DNA from: Neoscytalidium dimidiatum
Lineage: Eukaryota; Ascomycota; Dothideomycetes; Botryosphaeriales; Botryosphaeriaceae
NCBI GenBank assembly: GCA_037367355.1
Contig: CM074699.1
Span: 744,001-808,000 of the forward strand
Direction: 5' to 3'
Length of the DNA stretch: 64,000 nt
Shown in pieces: positions 20,725-32,080 of the stretch. Within the stretch, counting starts at the first letter, position 1. Each line of letters opens with the position of its first letter. The position numbers and the translations under genes are program-made. The notes under the pieces were generated by a model that searched no databases, was not told the origin of the DNA, and saw nothing but the letters and a program-made list of their open reading frames with translations.

Positions 20725-22102
20725 GGCGTCGGAAGGGCTATCGGAAGGCGCGCGAGTCGCGGCCAATGTAGTGCAGGTAGTGGGTAGCACAGGAGGTGCG
20801 TTGTCGAGGTCGGCGCAGCGGAAATGATCAGGAGGAGGCACCGGCCATTGTCGCGTCCATGCGATGACGTTTCCTGATAAAGCGCGGTGCGGCGAGACGA
20901 GGGATGGCAGGGAAATGGCACACGACGATAGGAGCGAACGGAGGCGGCATCGTCGAACGGAGCGAGCAGCGACGGCGTGTTGGGACAAACGTCATTCGCT
21001 GCGTTCCTCTGGCAGGCATGTGAAAATGAGAACGGCCGCGCTGCTGCCAGAGCGGGCGAGAGCCAATGGCCCCGTGCTCCCGTGCAGGGAAGGAGCTTCG
21101 CGCAACAGACGATTGGGAGCTTTGCTGCGCCGACTCGGCTCCAGAGCCAAACGCCGACGTCGCCCTTGTAGTCCGTCGCGGCCACACACACACACACACA
21201 CGCACAACACCAAACGCACCTTCACATTGTGGGCCTCTGCCGTATGTGACTGAAGCCTCAAGTCGGCAATCTAATACTTGGTAGTCGACTACACAGTACG
21301 TTGACGAGCACTGTTGTACTGTGAATGACAGTTCCCGGCTTGTGCACCCTTCGTTCCGCGCAGCTCAATGCTCTGTGCAGCCCCACGTCTCGCAGCGCAT
21401 CCCTCTTGTCCTATCTGCCAAACGCAAGGAGCTGGCGCCTCATCACGCGCACGCGCAGACGCATTTGTGCGCCAATGGGGCACGCCATCGCTGGAAAACT
21501 GCAAACCTGGCTGCTTCGGGAATGATGTCGACGGAAGAGGTGGTTACGTGCAGCGCCGCTCTCTCGGCTCAAGGTGGGGAAGTCACGACAGCGGGCGGCG
21601 GGTGGGGTTGCAGGCCACGTCAATTTTTTTCAGCCGCATCCTTTGCAAGCTGCTGCTCTCATATCTGCCGATCAATCCGTCTTTCGATCATCGAGTCTTG
21701 CTGCCTGTTGTCTTGTCTCGTCTTCCGCCGCTGCTGCCTCTCCTCGTCCCGGTCGAGGAGCCTCACTGACCGGAGTCGCCGGTGAACACTTCTCCGTTCT
21801 AGCCCAACGAACGGTGCTTCAGCCTTGGCTTGTGTCCCCTCCGTATCTCCTCACTTGCCTTCCGGAGTACGCATCCATTGGCCAACCGTCACGCCGTGCT
21901 GAGAGCCTGATGACCCGGACACTCTGCCTAGTGTGTCAGTCAAGGAATGGGGGCTAGGTTCTATGCCAATTGTGGTTTCTTCTAATCAATCGCTTAGGTT
22001 CACGAAGACAAGACTGATTCCGGCTGCGAGGCTATGCGGCTCTTAACCTGTTCATAAAAGGATGCATTCACCGCTCCCTTCTTTCCACAGGTAGGCAGAG
22101 AC
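20725..22102. other. promoter side of lipase gene and spacer
   Basis: About 1.4 kb with no supported gene. Contains a CA microsatellite at 21183-21201 and C/T-rich tracts (about 21640-21760). Confidence 0.45.
21183..21201. repeat. (CA)n microsatellite
   Basis: A perfect CA dinucleotide run of about nine units, upstream of the lipase gene. Confidence 0.9.
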
Positions 22103-22864
22103 CTACCGTGTAGACGTCTGGAGCCCCATCGCAGAATCCCCGTCCACGGCCCAGCTCCGGCCCTGGCCCACTAGCGCGTTTCTGCCTGGGGAAGGGCCAT
22201 CTGGTTGCTTTTGTCTCGACCTCACTACCTCTGCACCCCAGCAGACTCTCGGCTCTCGTCAGTAGAACGATTGGTCGAGACACACTGTCGACCCTTGGCA
22301 CCAATCTTCTTACCTGACCCGCTCGTGCAGGCAACAAGGTTGGCGCAGCGCTCGCACGACTTATCGTCTCCGCACTCTCCGCCAACCAATGGCTCGCTGA
22401 GGACACAAGGCACGCGTCGCCCTCGAACTTTCTTCTGAGGACCGTGCTCGGAGACGAAGAGGCTGTGTACGGCGGATCTTTCTGTGAGCTGCCATTTTCC
22501 CGAGCGAGGCTGGGTCAAGCACTGCTTGATTCTAGCTAGAAAAGACAAGGCTCAGTAATGCTCGCACGCAGGGTTGTTATGAGGCTCTTATCTGGCCACC
22601 CACCGGTGAACGTATGCTCCGATCTAGTTATCCTTGCGCTCTATTGGCTCCCCCGTTTCATTAATGGTTCGGATGATCATTCGTCACTTTGCTTCGCTTC
22701 TTCCTGGTGTCAATCATTTCTTCGAGTCAAGGTTGATCAGCATCCACCCTAGCAAGCACCATTCTTATGCAGATACGCAGATTTACTACCAGTCATACAT
22801 GACCCAATATGATTACGCACTTTTACTTACGTCTCACGGCTCTTGCCTTGGTGCTATACCTCAT
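22103..22864 (-). CDS. doubtful three-exon gene for a Cys-rich protein
   Basis: Not recognised. A chain of consensus splice sites links 22864-22831 (ATG..GTAAGT), 22535-22314 (TTTTCTAG..GTAAGA) and 22230-22103, giving 127 aa without a frame break. The middle exon looks coding. It contains KWQLTERSAVHSLFVSEHG, a basic patch (KKVRGRR) and a Cys cluster (PCVLSEPLVGGECGDD then CERCANLVAC) that resembles a zinc-binding or binuclear-cluster-like element but does not match Zn2Cys6 spacing. The first intron would be about 295 nt, long for this window, and the third exon is weak. It may be a fragment of a decayed transcription-factor-like gene. Confidence 0.3.
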
Positions 22865-24010
22865 GGCTCGGCATTCTGCGGCTCAACACTAGGGTAGGCT
22901 GCAAGAGGCCGCTTGACACCTCGGAGCTTTCTGCCGTCTCTAACATAGCTAAACTTTCCTCGTCAGCTTCTGCACAGACCATTTGTTCCTGATCAGAGGA
23001 GCAAACAAGAAAAGAAAACCCTGTCAGATGCAGGAGGCGCGGCTTGGGGCAGAAGGATTTTTTACCTACTCAGTTGCCGGCAGATCAATCTTCGCACATC
23101 CTCAGCCCCCGCCCGGACCTCTGTTTCATCTTCGGGTTGCTAGCAGTAAATTACCAAGCGGCCGGGTAGGGTTTTCTCAAAATCACTTCGCAACATGCCG
23201 TGCGGCCTCCATGCGAGTAAGCCTTCCCCCATTCCTCCCGGTCCAAGCTCAACGGCGTTATTTTGTTACAGAAACAAAATACTCGTTTTGTCTCCACAAA
23301 AATACCATCCAACCAAGTTGTTCTGGCATGGGGCTGGCCGCCGGTGCAGTCTTGATGCCTCGGCCTCCCATCCCCCACGTCGGCTTTGGCAGTCCGCCAC
23401 ACCCCTCTTACATGCTCCCGGCCGCTCGAATCGTTTGTGATGCGCTTTCTGGATTTGGGTTCTGGAGCCCAAATATGCTGCTGCCTTCGTCGTTGCCGGT
23501 CAGGATGACTTTCCATCGCCCTCTCCGACATAGCATTCAGTGAAGCCTGCTACCTCTAATACGGCTGAGGGATGCCAGTGGCTCGGATGTCGCCGGTACT
23601 GGGCTTCGAAGGACGCCATAACGGTGTAGAGGCCGCCAGGTAATTCGTCTCAGACTCATCAAGGGCGGTATAGGGCGTTATTGCCCTTGTCGCCTTCCGC
23701 CCCATCTGACCGCAGCAGGGCATACTCACGTAGAGAAGTTCTGGCATCGACTCACAGCCGCGTCAAAGAGATTTTGTATTTAACTTGTCACGCGCTGTTG
23801 CCATCGAGCATCGTGACCCGAGTAATAAAATCCACCTTCACATAAAGCTTCCACCTATTCACATCTTGAAATCTTCCTCACGATAACCGACCACCTCCCA
23901 AGCGCATCCTTGTTCCCCAAATAGTTTCCAGCCTCCACGTATGGCAACACATGCATTTATTATGTTCTCTGCGAATGCTGATCACCGCCGAGTAGAATCG
24001 GTCCTCCAGA
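22865..24010. other. spacer, no supported gene
   Basis: About 1.1 kb. A plus-strand frame of about 186 codons at 22983-23543 has no domain, no biased codon use and no intron signals, so I do not call it. Probable promoter of the gene at 24011. Confidence 0.45.
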
Positions 24011-24601
24011 ATGTGCAAGATCCAGACAGCCACCGCCAACCAAACCCTAGGAGCTTCCGTCACTCCTTCCCTCCCAGGTAACATACAGTTTTCTTCAACG
24101 TCAAACGTTTTTTATTGTTGTTATTGTGGACAAGGGCCTTGGTTGTGTGCGCTTTATTCAGCATGTATCGAATGTGGACATGCTTTCTGCCCGCAATGCA
24201 GCCGTGCAACTATCACTGGCGGCGGAATTTCTGCAACTTCTTTTCTATCGTTTTCAACCGAGCTAGGACAACAGCTAACAAGTTCTGCCCGCTCAAAAGC
24301 TACCGCAATTAGCTCCCCGTCGATCTACAAGAATCTAGACCCCAACGCTTCCACTGACAATTTGGCCACTCCCAATGCCGCTATCACTCCATCTGTCGCT
24401 CACGCGGTCTATGGAGTTGATCCTAACACCCTTAAACCTGGCTCTTTGTCTGGAATACCGGATCAATCCTCAGCACCTGCTGCTGACGGGGATGAAACCT
24501 GGTACTGCTGCAGCTGTAGAAGTGGTCCATACCTTGTTGCGCTGTATCCTCAGTGCATGAACTGCAATCACTCTCGCTGCTACTACTGCAAGATTGAGTG
24601 A
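24011..24601 (+). CDS. small protein with two copies of a Cys/His zinc-binding module
   Basis: Single exon, 196 aa, function unknown. Two related zinc-ribbon/RING-like modules lie at about residues 35-63 (YCCYCGQGPWLCALYSACIE then CGHAFCPQC) and 164-195 (WYCCSCRSGPYLVALYPQCM then NCNHSRCYYC). Each has the pattern C-x2-C-x12-C-x2-C-x-H-x2-C-x2-C, enough ligands for two zinc ions, and the two copies share G-P-W/Y-L-x-A-L-Y. The linker is Ser/Thr/Ala-rich and probably unstructured. No signal peptide or membrane helix. Similar small Cys-rich proteins are common in Pezizomycotina and probably mediate protein contacts. The ATG at 24011 is the first in frame and the stop is TGA at 24599-24601. Confidence 0.75.
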   Translation: MCKIQTATANQTLGASVTPSLPGNIQFSSTSNVFYCCYCGQGPWLCALYSACIECGHAFCPQCSRATITGGGISATSFLSFSTELGQQLTSSARSKATAISSPSIYKNLDPNASTDNLATPNAAITPSVAHAVYGVDPNTLKPGSLSGIPDQSSAPAADGDETWYCCSCRSGPYLVALYPQCMNCNHSRCYYCKIE

Positions 24602-26372
24602 TGCTCTCTCACTGTAAGTCTGACCTCATATTTGGATAGTCCGAGCTTACCTTTCCCAGCATTCGATAGTTAAGCTGCAAGCGTCTCCAGTCCAGCCGAG
24701 CTATCAGCGCATCCCTCGCCCTCACCGTACTAAACCTGCATTTTATTAGAACTCTCTTTTGTCTCTGTTGTGCATAGCGTTGGGTGTGCATTACCTGGCG
24801 TTGGTCATGATCCTTATTGCTTTTTCGTGCGTCGCGATTTTTGTTTTATACCTAGAAGACACTCCCCCTTAATTCATTGCAGACTTCTTTTGACAGCGCG
24901 CGCAGGATGAATTGAATGGTGTTTTTAGCGAATATCTCAACTCCCAATTGTTTCTTATTCACTGAATTAGAAGCAGCCTGGTAGCTTCCGTTGATTTCGA
25001 TCGTTTCGGCAGCGTAGTTCTTGACTATTTTTCTTCATATTTGCAACATTACCACATCCACGAGCGTAGGTGCACATTGAGGCTGAACGTGCAGCACTGT
25101 AACAGGGCTGAAAAGTTTTGTGTAACTACATGACCACCATAGTGGTTGGAATAAGATGAGGCTACATGCACCACCGCATGTGGTAAAAATGTCCCTGATC
25201 TCGATCCTTTGCGAGCCACTGAGCTGTGAGCTGTGCTGGCCCTTGGGCCATGTCGAACAAGGCAAGCAAAACATAATTCTAGAGATTACGAAGCGCACCC
25301 AGGCGCTCTGGAATGATTGGGGGAGTCTTCTAGAAGCAAGTGACACTTGAAAGGAGGCTGAGCAAAATGTTTGCTCCTGCTCAGCCGAGCGCTTTGACTG
25401 CATGGTGATTGACTGTCGCCTTGTCGCCTTGTCGCCTTCTTTGACTCATTCAGAATAAGGCATACGATATAGTCCCGTATCCAGATAGGTATCTCTTGTC
25501 TGACTGGTCATGAGCAATAAGAACAGAAGGAAAGGGGATCGAGCAGCTGATCTGCATGTTTAACCAGAAGCTCTTCACATACGCCCTTTTTCATCAACAC
25601 ATATCAAGGCAGACACGGTCCTCCAAACCAACGTCCAGCCTCTTCATCATAGGACCGCCCTTCTACATCTACGAGTGGTGGGTTATTTCAATGACCAGGT
25701 AGACGACAAGGAAAGTATAGAATAGATCTGGCGGTGCTAGCTCAGCCTTACTCTGCACGGCTGTTTAATCGCCGGTCGTGCCGCCCTTCCTGAATTCAGC
25801 CCCAGAACAAGGCAATGCAACATCGCCCTTTTTCCATAATCGGTACTAGCATTCCTGACCCTGGCAGTGCCCGTATCGCAGCCGTGACACCAAAGCTTGC
25901 TATAAGGTGTAAAAATATCCTAGTATACACGATATCTTGAGTAGAGTTGCAAGTGCATACACAGCCCGATGTGATTCTTGCCTCGAATAGCAAGGCGCTG
26001 CTAAGGCACCCCGAACCCATCTAAGCTCTCACGTATGCCCGCCGCAGCCTGGCAAACGTGGTACAGGTCGCCCTTCTTGCTTCCTTCCTTACGCCAAGGG
26101 GCGAAAGTTGTCAGGTATCGCCCTTCTGTTCCTTTCTGAACGCCGTACCTAATGCTTGTCAAAAAAAAAAGCAACTAACATCTGGTCTAACGCCAACCAA
26201 CGCGTCAAAGTTTGCCAGCTTGGCTCGCCAGATGCGGTAATTCATCATCCTTCCAACAACAATCACCGACTCTCTCAGCTCTCGATATTCGGTCCTTCCA
26301 AGACGCTTGCCTCTCCGTTTGTCGGTCTTCTCATCCGAATCTTGATCAGACTAACTCCTCACTCACTAAATC
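24602..26372. other. spacer, no supported gene
   Basis: About 1.8 kb. Contains three copies of TTGTCGCC (about 25417-25440) and the recurring word CGCCCTTCT (near 26068 and 26118). No coding sequence, RNA gene or element end that I can support. Confidence 0.45.
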
Positions 26373-26875
26373 TTACTTCTCATCCCGACCAGCGCCGCCC
26401 TTTCTATCCTCGTCTCCATCTGTGCCCTTAATGACGTCGAATAACGGCTTTCCGGCGTACAGCTGGCCGCCCTTCTTGTCGTCTTGGACGTCAAGCTCAT
26501 TGCTCAAGCCAACAGGCTTATTACCGCGGAAGCGCTTGCGCATATCGACCATGCCGCGCTTGCACTCGCCGTATCCTTTCTTTAGCTGCTGGCAGCGCGT
26601 CGGGAGCGTGTCGGAAAGCGGCGGGCGCAGGCAGTCGGAAGGCGAGTTGCGATAGACCATAATGCAGTCGCTATTCTGGAGGCATTCAGCGAGCGCCGCA
26701 CCTGGGTTGAGGTTGGTTAGCTGGGGAGGACGTAGCGACGGGTTCACACTGGGTAGATCGCGAAGAGAATAGAAGGTGGAGTGAAAGGTGATACCCTGGC
26801 ATGAAGCGGAGGTGGAAGTAGCAGGTGGATCAATTGGGTGAAAGACTTACGGATATCTTTACATGACGACGGCAT
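26373..26875 (-). CDS. PET191: cytochrome c oxidase assembly factor PET191 (COA5)
   Basis: Twin-CX9C-type mitochondrial intermembrane-space protein needed to assemble cytochrome c oxidase. Two exons, 26875-26851 and 26701-26373, flank a 149-nt intron (C|GTAAGT..CCCAG|GT); the spliced protein is 117 aa. The join restores the family N-terminus MPSSCKDIRAALAECLQ. Conserved elements follow: SDC, PSDCL and LPTRCQQLKKGYGECKRGM, then MRKRFRGN; the Cys residues at C-x9-C spacing are all present. The C-terminal about 45 residues are an acidic, Lys-rich tail. It lies head to head with the palmitoyltransferase gene at 27606, sharing a 730-bp intergenic region. Very confident. Confidence 0.95.
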
Positions 26876-27605
26876 GATGGCTTGTCTTGCGCATGCAGCG
26901 AGAGCTTCGCAATGGCGATTCCTGCAGGGCGTCTGTCAGTAGCTAGAAATTCGAGAAGCACAACTGGGCGCGCGCGGCGCCGATCGGTCAGACGACGCGC
27001 CAAGACGCCGGGTTGTTCTCGCGCGCGGAGGCAGCGGAAGACGGAAGACGGAAGGCAGGCTGGGCTGGAATTGGACCCTTGTCCTGGTGGCTGCCGCCTG
27101 AGCCGTTCGTCTCTCATCACTCGTCACTCGTCACTCGTCACTCGTCACCCGTCACGGTGACCCGCTCTCCTCGACTCGCTCGCTCAAACCCGCCGAGGCT
27201 GAGCGTGACGAGAAGGCTGAGGCCTCCGCCGACGCGCCAACCTCCTCCCGCCGTCATCACTGCCGCTGCTTCTGTTCCCGCAGCTAGCTACCCACTCGTC
27301 CTTCACACCTCTCCACCGCAGCGATATTCCGGTAGTCGGACCGCGCGCACCGGGACCGGACGGCCTCTCGCCAGAGAACTATTGATACGCTAGCCCGTCT
27401 TAAGCTATTACCATGCCCATCTATTAGGGAGCTCAACCCGGCCGCGACCCCAAGCACCTCGAGCCCGCCTCACCATCCAACCTGCTGCAAATTCTTCCCA
27501 CCAACGTCCTCATCGCATCGCGGACACCAATTCCGTGCGCAACCGCACGCAGCGACCGCAACCAGCTGCCGCGCGCACGCGCCGCAGCCCTGCTTCCTCC
27601 CCGGC
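26876..27605. promoter_or_regulatory. divergent promoter region of PET191 and PFA5-type genes
   Basis: 730 bp between two divergent starts, GC-rich, with a run of CTCGTCA-type heptamers at 27116-27154. No gene supported inside. Confidence 0.5.
27116..27154. repeat. tandem heptamer repeat (TCGTCAC)n
   Basis: About five direct copies of a 7-bp unit, the first and last slightly changed (TCATCAC, CCGTCAC), in the divergent promoter. Confidence 0.85.
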
Positions 27606-28896
27606 ATGGCGCCCGCAGCCACCACACCAGCGCCGCAGCCGGCATACATGCGCGGCCCCAGCCAGCAGACGATAGCGCGGTGGTCGGCGACGACGGTGCC
27701 GCTGATGATCCTCGCCGTCGTCAGCTGGGCGTCGTACGTGGTCGTCGGCAAGCTCGCGCTCGACCGCCTCATCCACCGCGGCGAGCGCGGCGCCGGCATC
27801 GCCGTCATCGTCGTCTACTGCCTCCTGCTCCTCGCCACCGCCTTCACCTACTTGCGCATCCTCACGACGATATACGTTGATCCGGGCTTGGTCTCGCTGG
27901 GGCGCGGCAGCGCGGACGAGAAGAGGAGGAAGCGGAAGGGCGGCGCGAGGAGGCATCCGCATCATCATCGCCATAGGCGCGAGAGCCATGGGGAGAGGAA
28001 GAAGAGCGGTGCGAGGCAGCAGCACCATCTGGGAGAGTACGGCGTGTTCGAGGACGAGGAGGGCAGGACTTGGGCAGAGAGGCAACATGACGAGAAGATG
28101 AAGAAGCTGGAGAAGTTCGTGCCGCGCGAGGTTTTCGTGTGTGATTATGATGGCCTGCCGTTGTGGTGCGATAAGTGCAGTAATTGGAAGCCGGATCGTA
28201 CACATCATTGTAGCGATTTGGGAAGGTGTGTGAGGCGGATGGATCATTTCTGCCCATGGTGAGTTCTGCTTTCTTCGTTTTCTCTTGTGATCGGACTAGA
28301 AGCACTAACGTCTTGAAAGGGTTGGTGGTATTGTCTCGGAGACCACCATGAAGTTTTTCATCCAATTCACCTTCTATAGCACGTTGCTTACACTTTTCAT
28401 TCTCATCACCGATGCTATCCTTCTCGCCCGGGATAAATCGAATGGTCGGCATATCGATTCTCACATGGCCGTCTTGATCGGCTTTTCTGGCCTCTTCACG
28501 CTCTTCGCGGTCGGCATCTTCGGGAACACGTTTTGGATGACGCTTCACAATTTAACCACCGTGGAGGCCTTGAACCGTGGCAACGCAACCTATCACCTAT
28601 CTGTTCTCATCACGCCGTCGTGGTGCAACCGTAGGAACGACGAGCAGTACCCATTCCGCACTACTACCTATCCGGGTGCCCCTGGCGCCCTCTACGCTAT
28701 CCTTATGACTCGGCCAGGCGATAATCCGTGGGACCTTGGCCCACTTAAGAACTTGAAGAGCGTCATGGGTGAAAGTGTTATCGATTGGTTCTTACCGCTG
28801 AGGTATAGCCCCTGCACGAATCATGATAGACAAGATGCGGAGTTTGAGTTTGGACCGGTGATTGAGTCGGTAAAGAGGGAGGCCACCGGCTATTAA
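27606..28896 (+). CDS. PFA5: DHHC-type palmitoyltransferase, Pfa5 family
   Basis: Attaches palmitate to cysteines of target proteins from a membrane compartment. Exons 27606-28258 and 28320-28896 flank a 61-nt intron with CACTAACG; 409 aa. N-terminal helices lie at about residues 30-52 ([20 protein letters not shown]) and 63-88. A basic His/Lys/Arg-rich loop follows. The Cys-rich domain has [17 protein letters not shown] and [16 protein letters not shown]; the catalytic Cys is present, but the DHHC core reads Asp-His-Phe-Cys. As I recall, Pfa5-type enzymes carry an aromatic residue at this place. Two more helices follow (about 228-250 and 262-285), then the TTxE-like element [10 protein letters not shown] and a cytosolic tail. 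The intron splits the Trp codon of CPW, which confirms the splice. Confidence 0.92.
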
Positions 28897-29693
28897 TGCC
28901 TCCCCACTTTGGCACATACATCTTTGTTAATTCTTGGGTCTGGCTGAGGGGATTCGCTTCGTCGCAATCGCATTCTAGCTAGGTGTTGGATCTTTTGGGA
29001 GGGTCACTTCTTCGGATTATGACTTCACGACTTTGGATACCCCCCTCTTTTTGGACGTGGGATGGTGGTGATTGGTCCTTCGGCGGTACATTATCAGTTT
29101 TATTGTTAATCGATAATTTGGATTCTTGTTCGCTTCGTTTTTCCCCTCCTTTTCTTTGCACATCGATATTCCTTTGATTTCTCTTTCTTGATACTGCTTG
29201 TGCATTTATTTCCACCTAAAGCAAGCTTCAAAAGCTTGTGATCTACGTTCCTGAGCTTTATCTGTGTTCACTTATGCTTCTTTATGGCTGGCAGCGCGCT
29301 AGCCTCATCTAAAGAAATGTTCCATGCCCTCTCACCCGACCATTGACCGAGCGGAAGCTAGATTAGTGACCACTCGGTCCAGCGCATGAGTCGATGTGAT
29401 AGTATTTCACGTTTCACGGCCATTATTCTATCTTGCGAAACATCACGCTCCCGCAAAAGCTCGGAGAGTAACGTCGAGCATGTGAGAGGGCGATGACGGA
29501 GCCTTATCGGGACTAGTTTTGGCGCCGAGCACACGACACAGGCTGACTATAACTCCACTACATTGTCAAGCTGATATTTTATTAAAGGTATTGTGATTCA
29601 AAATAACGCGTCGTGACTATTTTCCGACAGTGTGCCGGATTTTGCAGACGGGTTCTTCTCCTATCGTTACTTCATCCCTTTCATTCTCCAACC
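28897..29693. other. spacer, no supported gene
   Basis: About 800 bp: 3' flank of the palmitoyltransferase gene and promoter of the next plus-strand gene. The stretch 29080-29220 is T-rich. Nothing else recognised. Confidence 0.45.
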
Positions 29694-30674
29694 ATGGGTT
29701 CTGTTGCTACTTCTTCTCTAGCCTTACCAGATATAGAAAGCCTTTCGGCCCTCTTTCCATCAACCTTTCAAAGTCCTGAATACAGCGTTGCTTACGTCTA
29801 CGCCGGCGTCACACTACTCGCGTTAGGCGAGGAGAAGAGGATACCAGAACTATGGCAGCAGATCTCGGAAACGCACGCAAGCAACGAAGCAGCGCAAGTC
29901 ACGGCAGCCAGCCGACTGAGAGAAGGCCTCGTCAAAGCCAGCCCGCTCCTCGGTTTCCCCAGAGTAAGCCATCCGAACCTCCACACAGCATCCTCCTCTT
30001 CTCACCACCACCCCTCAGGCCATCAACGCCCTCACCCTCCTCCGCACCGCCATCCAGGACGCCTCCCCTCCTTCCGTCCTCTCCGCCCTTTCCCCATCTC
30101 CTCCACCAGAACCACCGAACGCCTCCTGCAGCACCCCCCCTCTCTACTGTTCCTCCTCCTCTTCCAAGCAAAGCAGGCCCGAGGACCGCGGCCAGGCCCT
30201 CTTCAGCCTCATTTACGGACAGCACGCGCCGCGCGTGCGCGCGAACCTGGACGCCATCTCGGGCGGCGCGCTGCTGGGCGCGTTCGCCGTGCAGTGCATC
30301 TACGGCGAGCTGCTGGCGGAGACGAGGGTCCTCGACGCGCGCGAGAGCGCCGCGCTCGTGTTCGTCGCGTGTCTGGCGGCGCGCGCGGGGCCGCAGGCGA
30401 AGGGGTGAGTCGTTTCTTTGTTCTCGTTCTCTTCTCTTCTCTTTTCTTCTTCTTCTTCTTCTTCTGTGGGTTTGAGGCGTTGGGGTTGGGGTTACGGTGA
30501 ATATGGCTGACGGGCTCTTGCGGTTGCAGGCATATGTATGGGGCGAGGAATCTGGGGAATTCGGGGGAGGAGATCAGAGCGGCGGTGGAGTTGGTGAGGA
30601 GGGTGGCGGAGGGGTTGGGGGTGAGGTTTAGTTTTGAAGGGATGGAGTTCGTGGAGAAGGTGAAGGACTGGTAA
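29694..30674 (+). CDS. AhpD / carboxymuconolactone decarboxylase-like protein
   Basis: All-helical protein of the AhpD-like fold, 266 aa. Inferred exons are 29694-29963, 30019-30404 and 30530-30674 (introns 55 and 125 nt). Joins were chosen because they restore family segments: GFPR to AINALTLLRTAIQ, and PQAKG to HMYGARNLGNSGEEIRAAVE. The classical AhpD CxxC pair is not seen, so peroxidase activity is doubtful; a lone Cys is present in FVACLAARAG. Between the two halves lies a Ser/Pro-rich insert of about 45 residues. Fungal relatives are uncharacterised, some placed in mitochondria or peroxisomes; there is no clear targeting signal here. The second intron is rich in TTC/TCT repeats. No operon context. 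Confidence 0.8.
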
Positions 30675-32080
30675 GGGGTTGGAGACGGTAGAGATTTGTT
30701 GCTAAGAAGAGAGTTCTGGGGACACTATGGAAACGAGTGCAAGCACGCATGTAGTCTTTGTTCACGACATTCGTGACGGTGTTGAATGCCGAAAAAGTGA
30801 AGTCCATAGCTAGTATTACTGTTGTAGTACCCCTAAAGTTAGACTTGAACGCTGGGAGGGGAGGCATGGACAGCTTTGCTTTGCCGTGCTCTGAGGCACC
30901 TCTTCTTGCTTTTTATCTACTTTGTGGTTTGAAGTTGATGTTTGAGTAATAAGCGCTGTACAGGGCACGCTGCTAGACGAGGTACAACCGAAACACAAGG
31001 GGATACAAGGCAAAACGGTGTGTGTGAAAGTGGGTGTAAGTTCTAAATCAGATTGCTCAAATAGAAACTATCCAAGAGGAGGGAGTGCGGATAAACCTAG
31101 GCCCGCCAACGCTTTTATCAACGCCAAGCTGGCGGACTCGATTTCGTATTTTTATCACTTCAAGGTGTTAAGGCGGACACGATATCGCTTCTTCTCCCCT
31201 GATACTGACTCGCCTACGCGAATATCTCCGAGATCCGCCTCGACGACGAGAGATGCTGCGCCGCCATATGTAGGGCGATATCGGCAGGCTTCTGTGAGCG
31301 GACTACCAAGGCGGACTTTGCCTCCGTTCCGTCAATCTGGAGAGATACACAATGAGCTGAAGAAGTCCGGGGCTGTGGAAAAACGGATAGCGATAAGGTA
31401 GGTTCAGAAGATTACGTCTCCTCGACGAGCTGGGGCCACAGGGGGTAATGATTTTAGTGAGATCTGGCACAACGGGTTACATAAGAAACCACGCTTCAAA
31501 TCATAGCAGAATTTGCATGGGCAGTGGGGCAGTCGTCTAAGCGTGAATGTCGTATAAGGTCGATGACATCTACGTCCATACGACTGCTTCAACTGCCCAT
31601 TAATCCTCACTTGAGAGTTTAGGCCCTGTGAAGCGAAGGCTGATTGCTTTTGCAACCTACTTTGCTCGTTGCGCTATTGCCTGTGTCTGGCTAATACGCG
31701 GTATCATAAATCTCGCTCCCCCACCCCTGTGAAGCCGGGATTGTATGCAGGCACGGGCGATCTGCTGGCTCTGCCGGGACACGGTAAACGGACTAGACCA
31801 CGATAAGCAGGTCGAAGTAACGTCGGGCCCGCCCGGCGCTGCACGTGGGGTAAGCTGTCGCTCTCTGTCAATCCAGCTGCTTGACTCGCTTACTCCTCTG
31901 CCCAAGACCTTGCCGACAATTAAATAAAAATGCCCGCTCCCGCCGCCGCAGCTCAGGGCGAGCGCGCCGCCTTGCTTTCCCTTGCCTGTCGTCCTCCTGC
32001 TCCCTCGTTGCAAGCAGGTAGAGCCACCCATTGGGCCCGTCAATTCAGGCATCGTCCACTCTGTTCGGATAATCCCTAAG
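30675..32080. other. spacer, no supported gene
   Basis: About 1.4 kb. A 127-codon plus-strand frame at 31018-31401 has no motif and is not called. The last 150 bp form the leader of the phosphoesterase gene. Confidence 0.45.

Noticed and set aside
20725..20988. 88-residue N-terminal extension of the lipase
   Set aside because: Open frame, but Arg/Ser/Pro-rich with no family similarity; the membrane anchor expected at the N-terminus starts right after the Met at 20724.
22983..23543. 186-codon plus-strand frame
   Set aside because: No motif, no codon bias, no intron signals; composition like the flanking spacer.
25410..25445. Short TTGTCGCC tandem as a possible CRISPR-like or phage site
   Set aside because: Only three copies, no spacers, eukaryotic context; a minor microsatellite.
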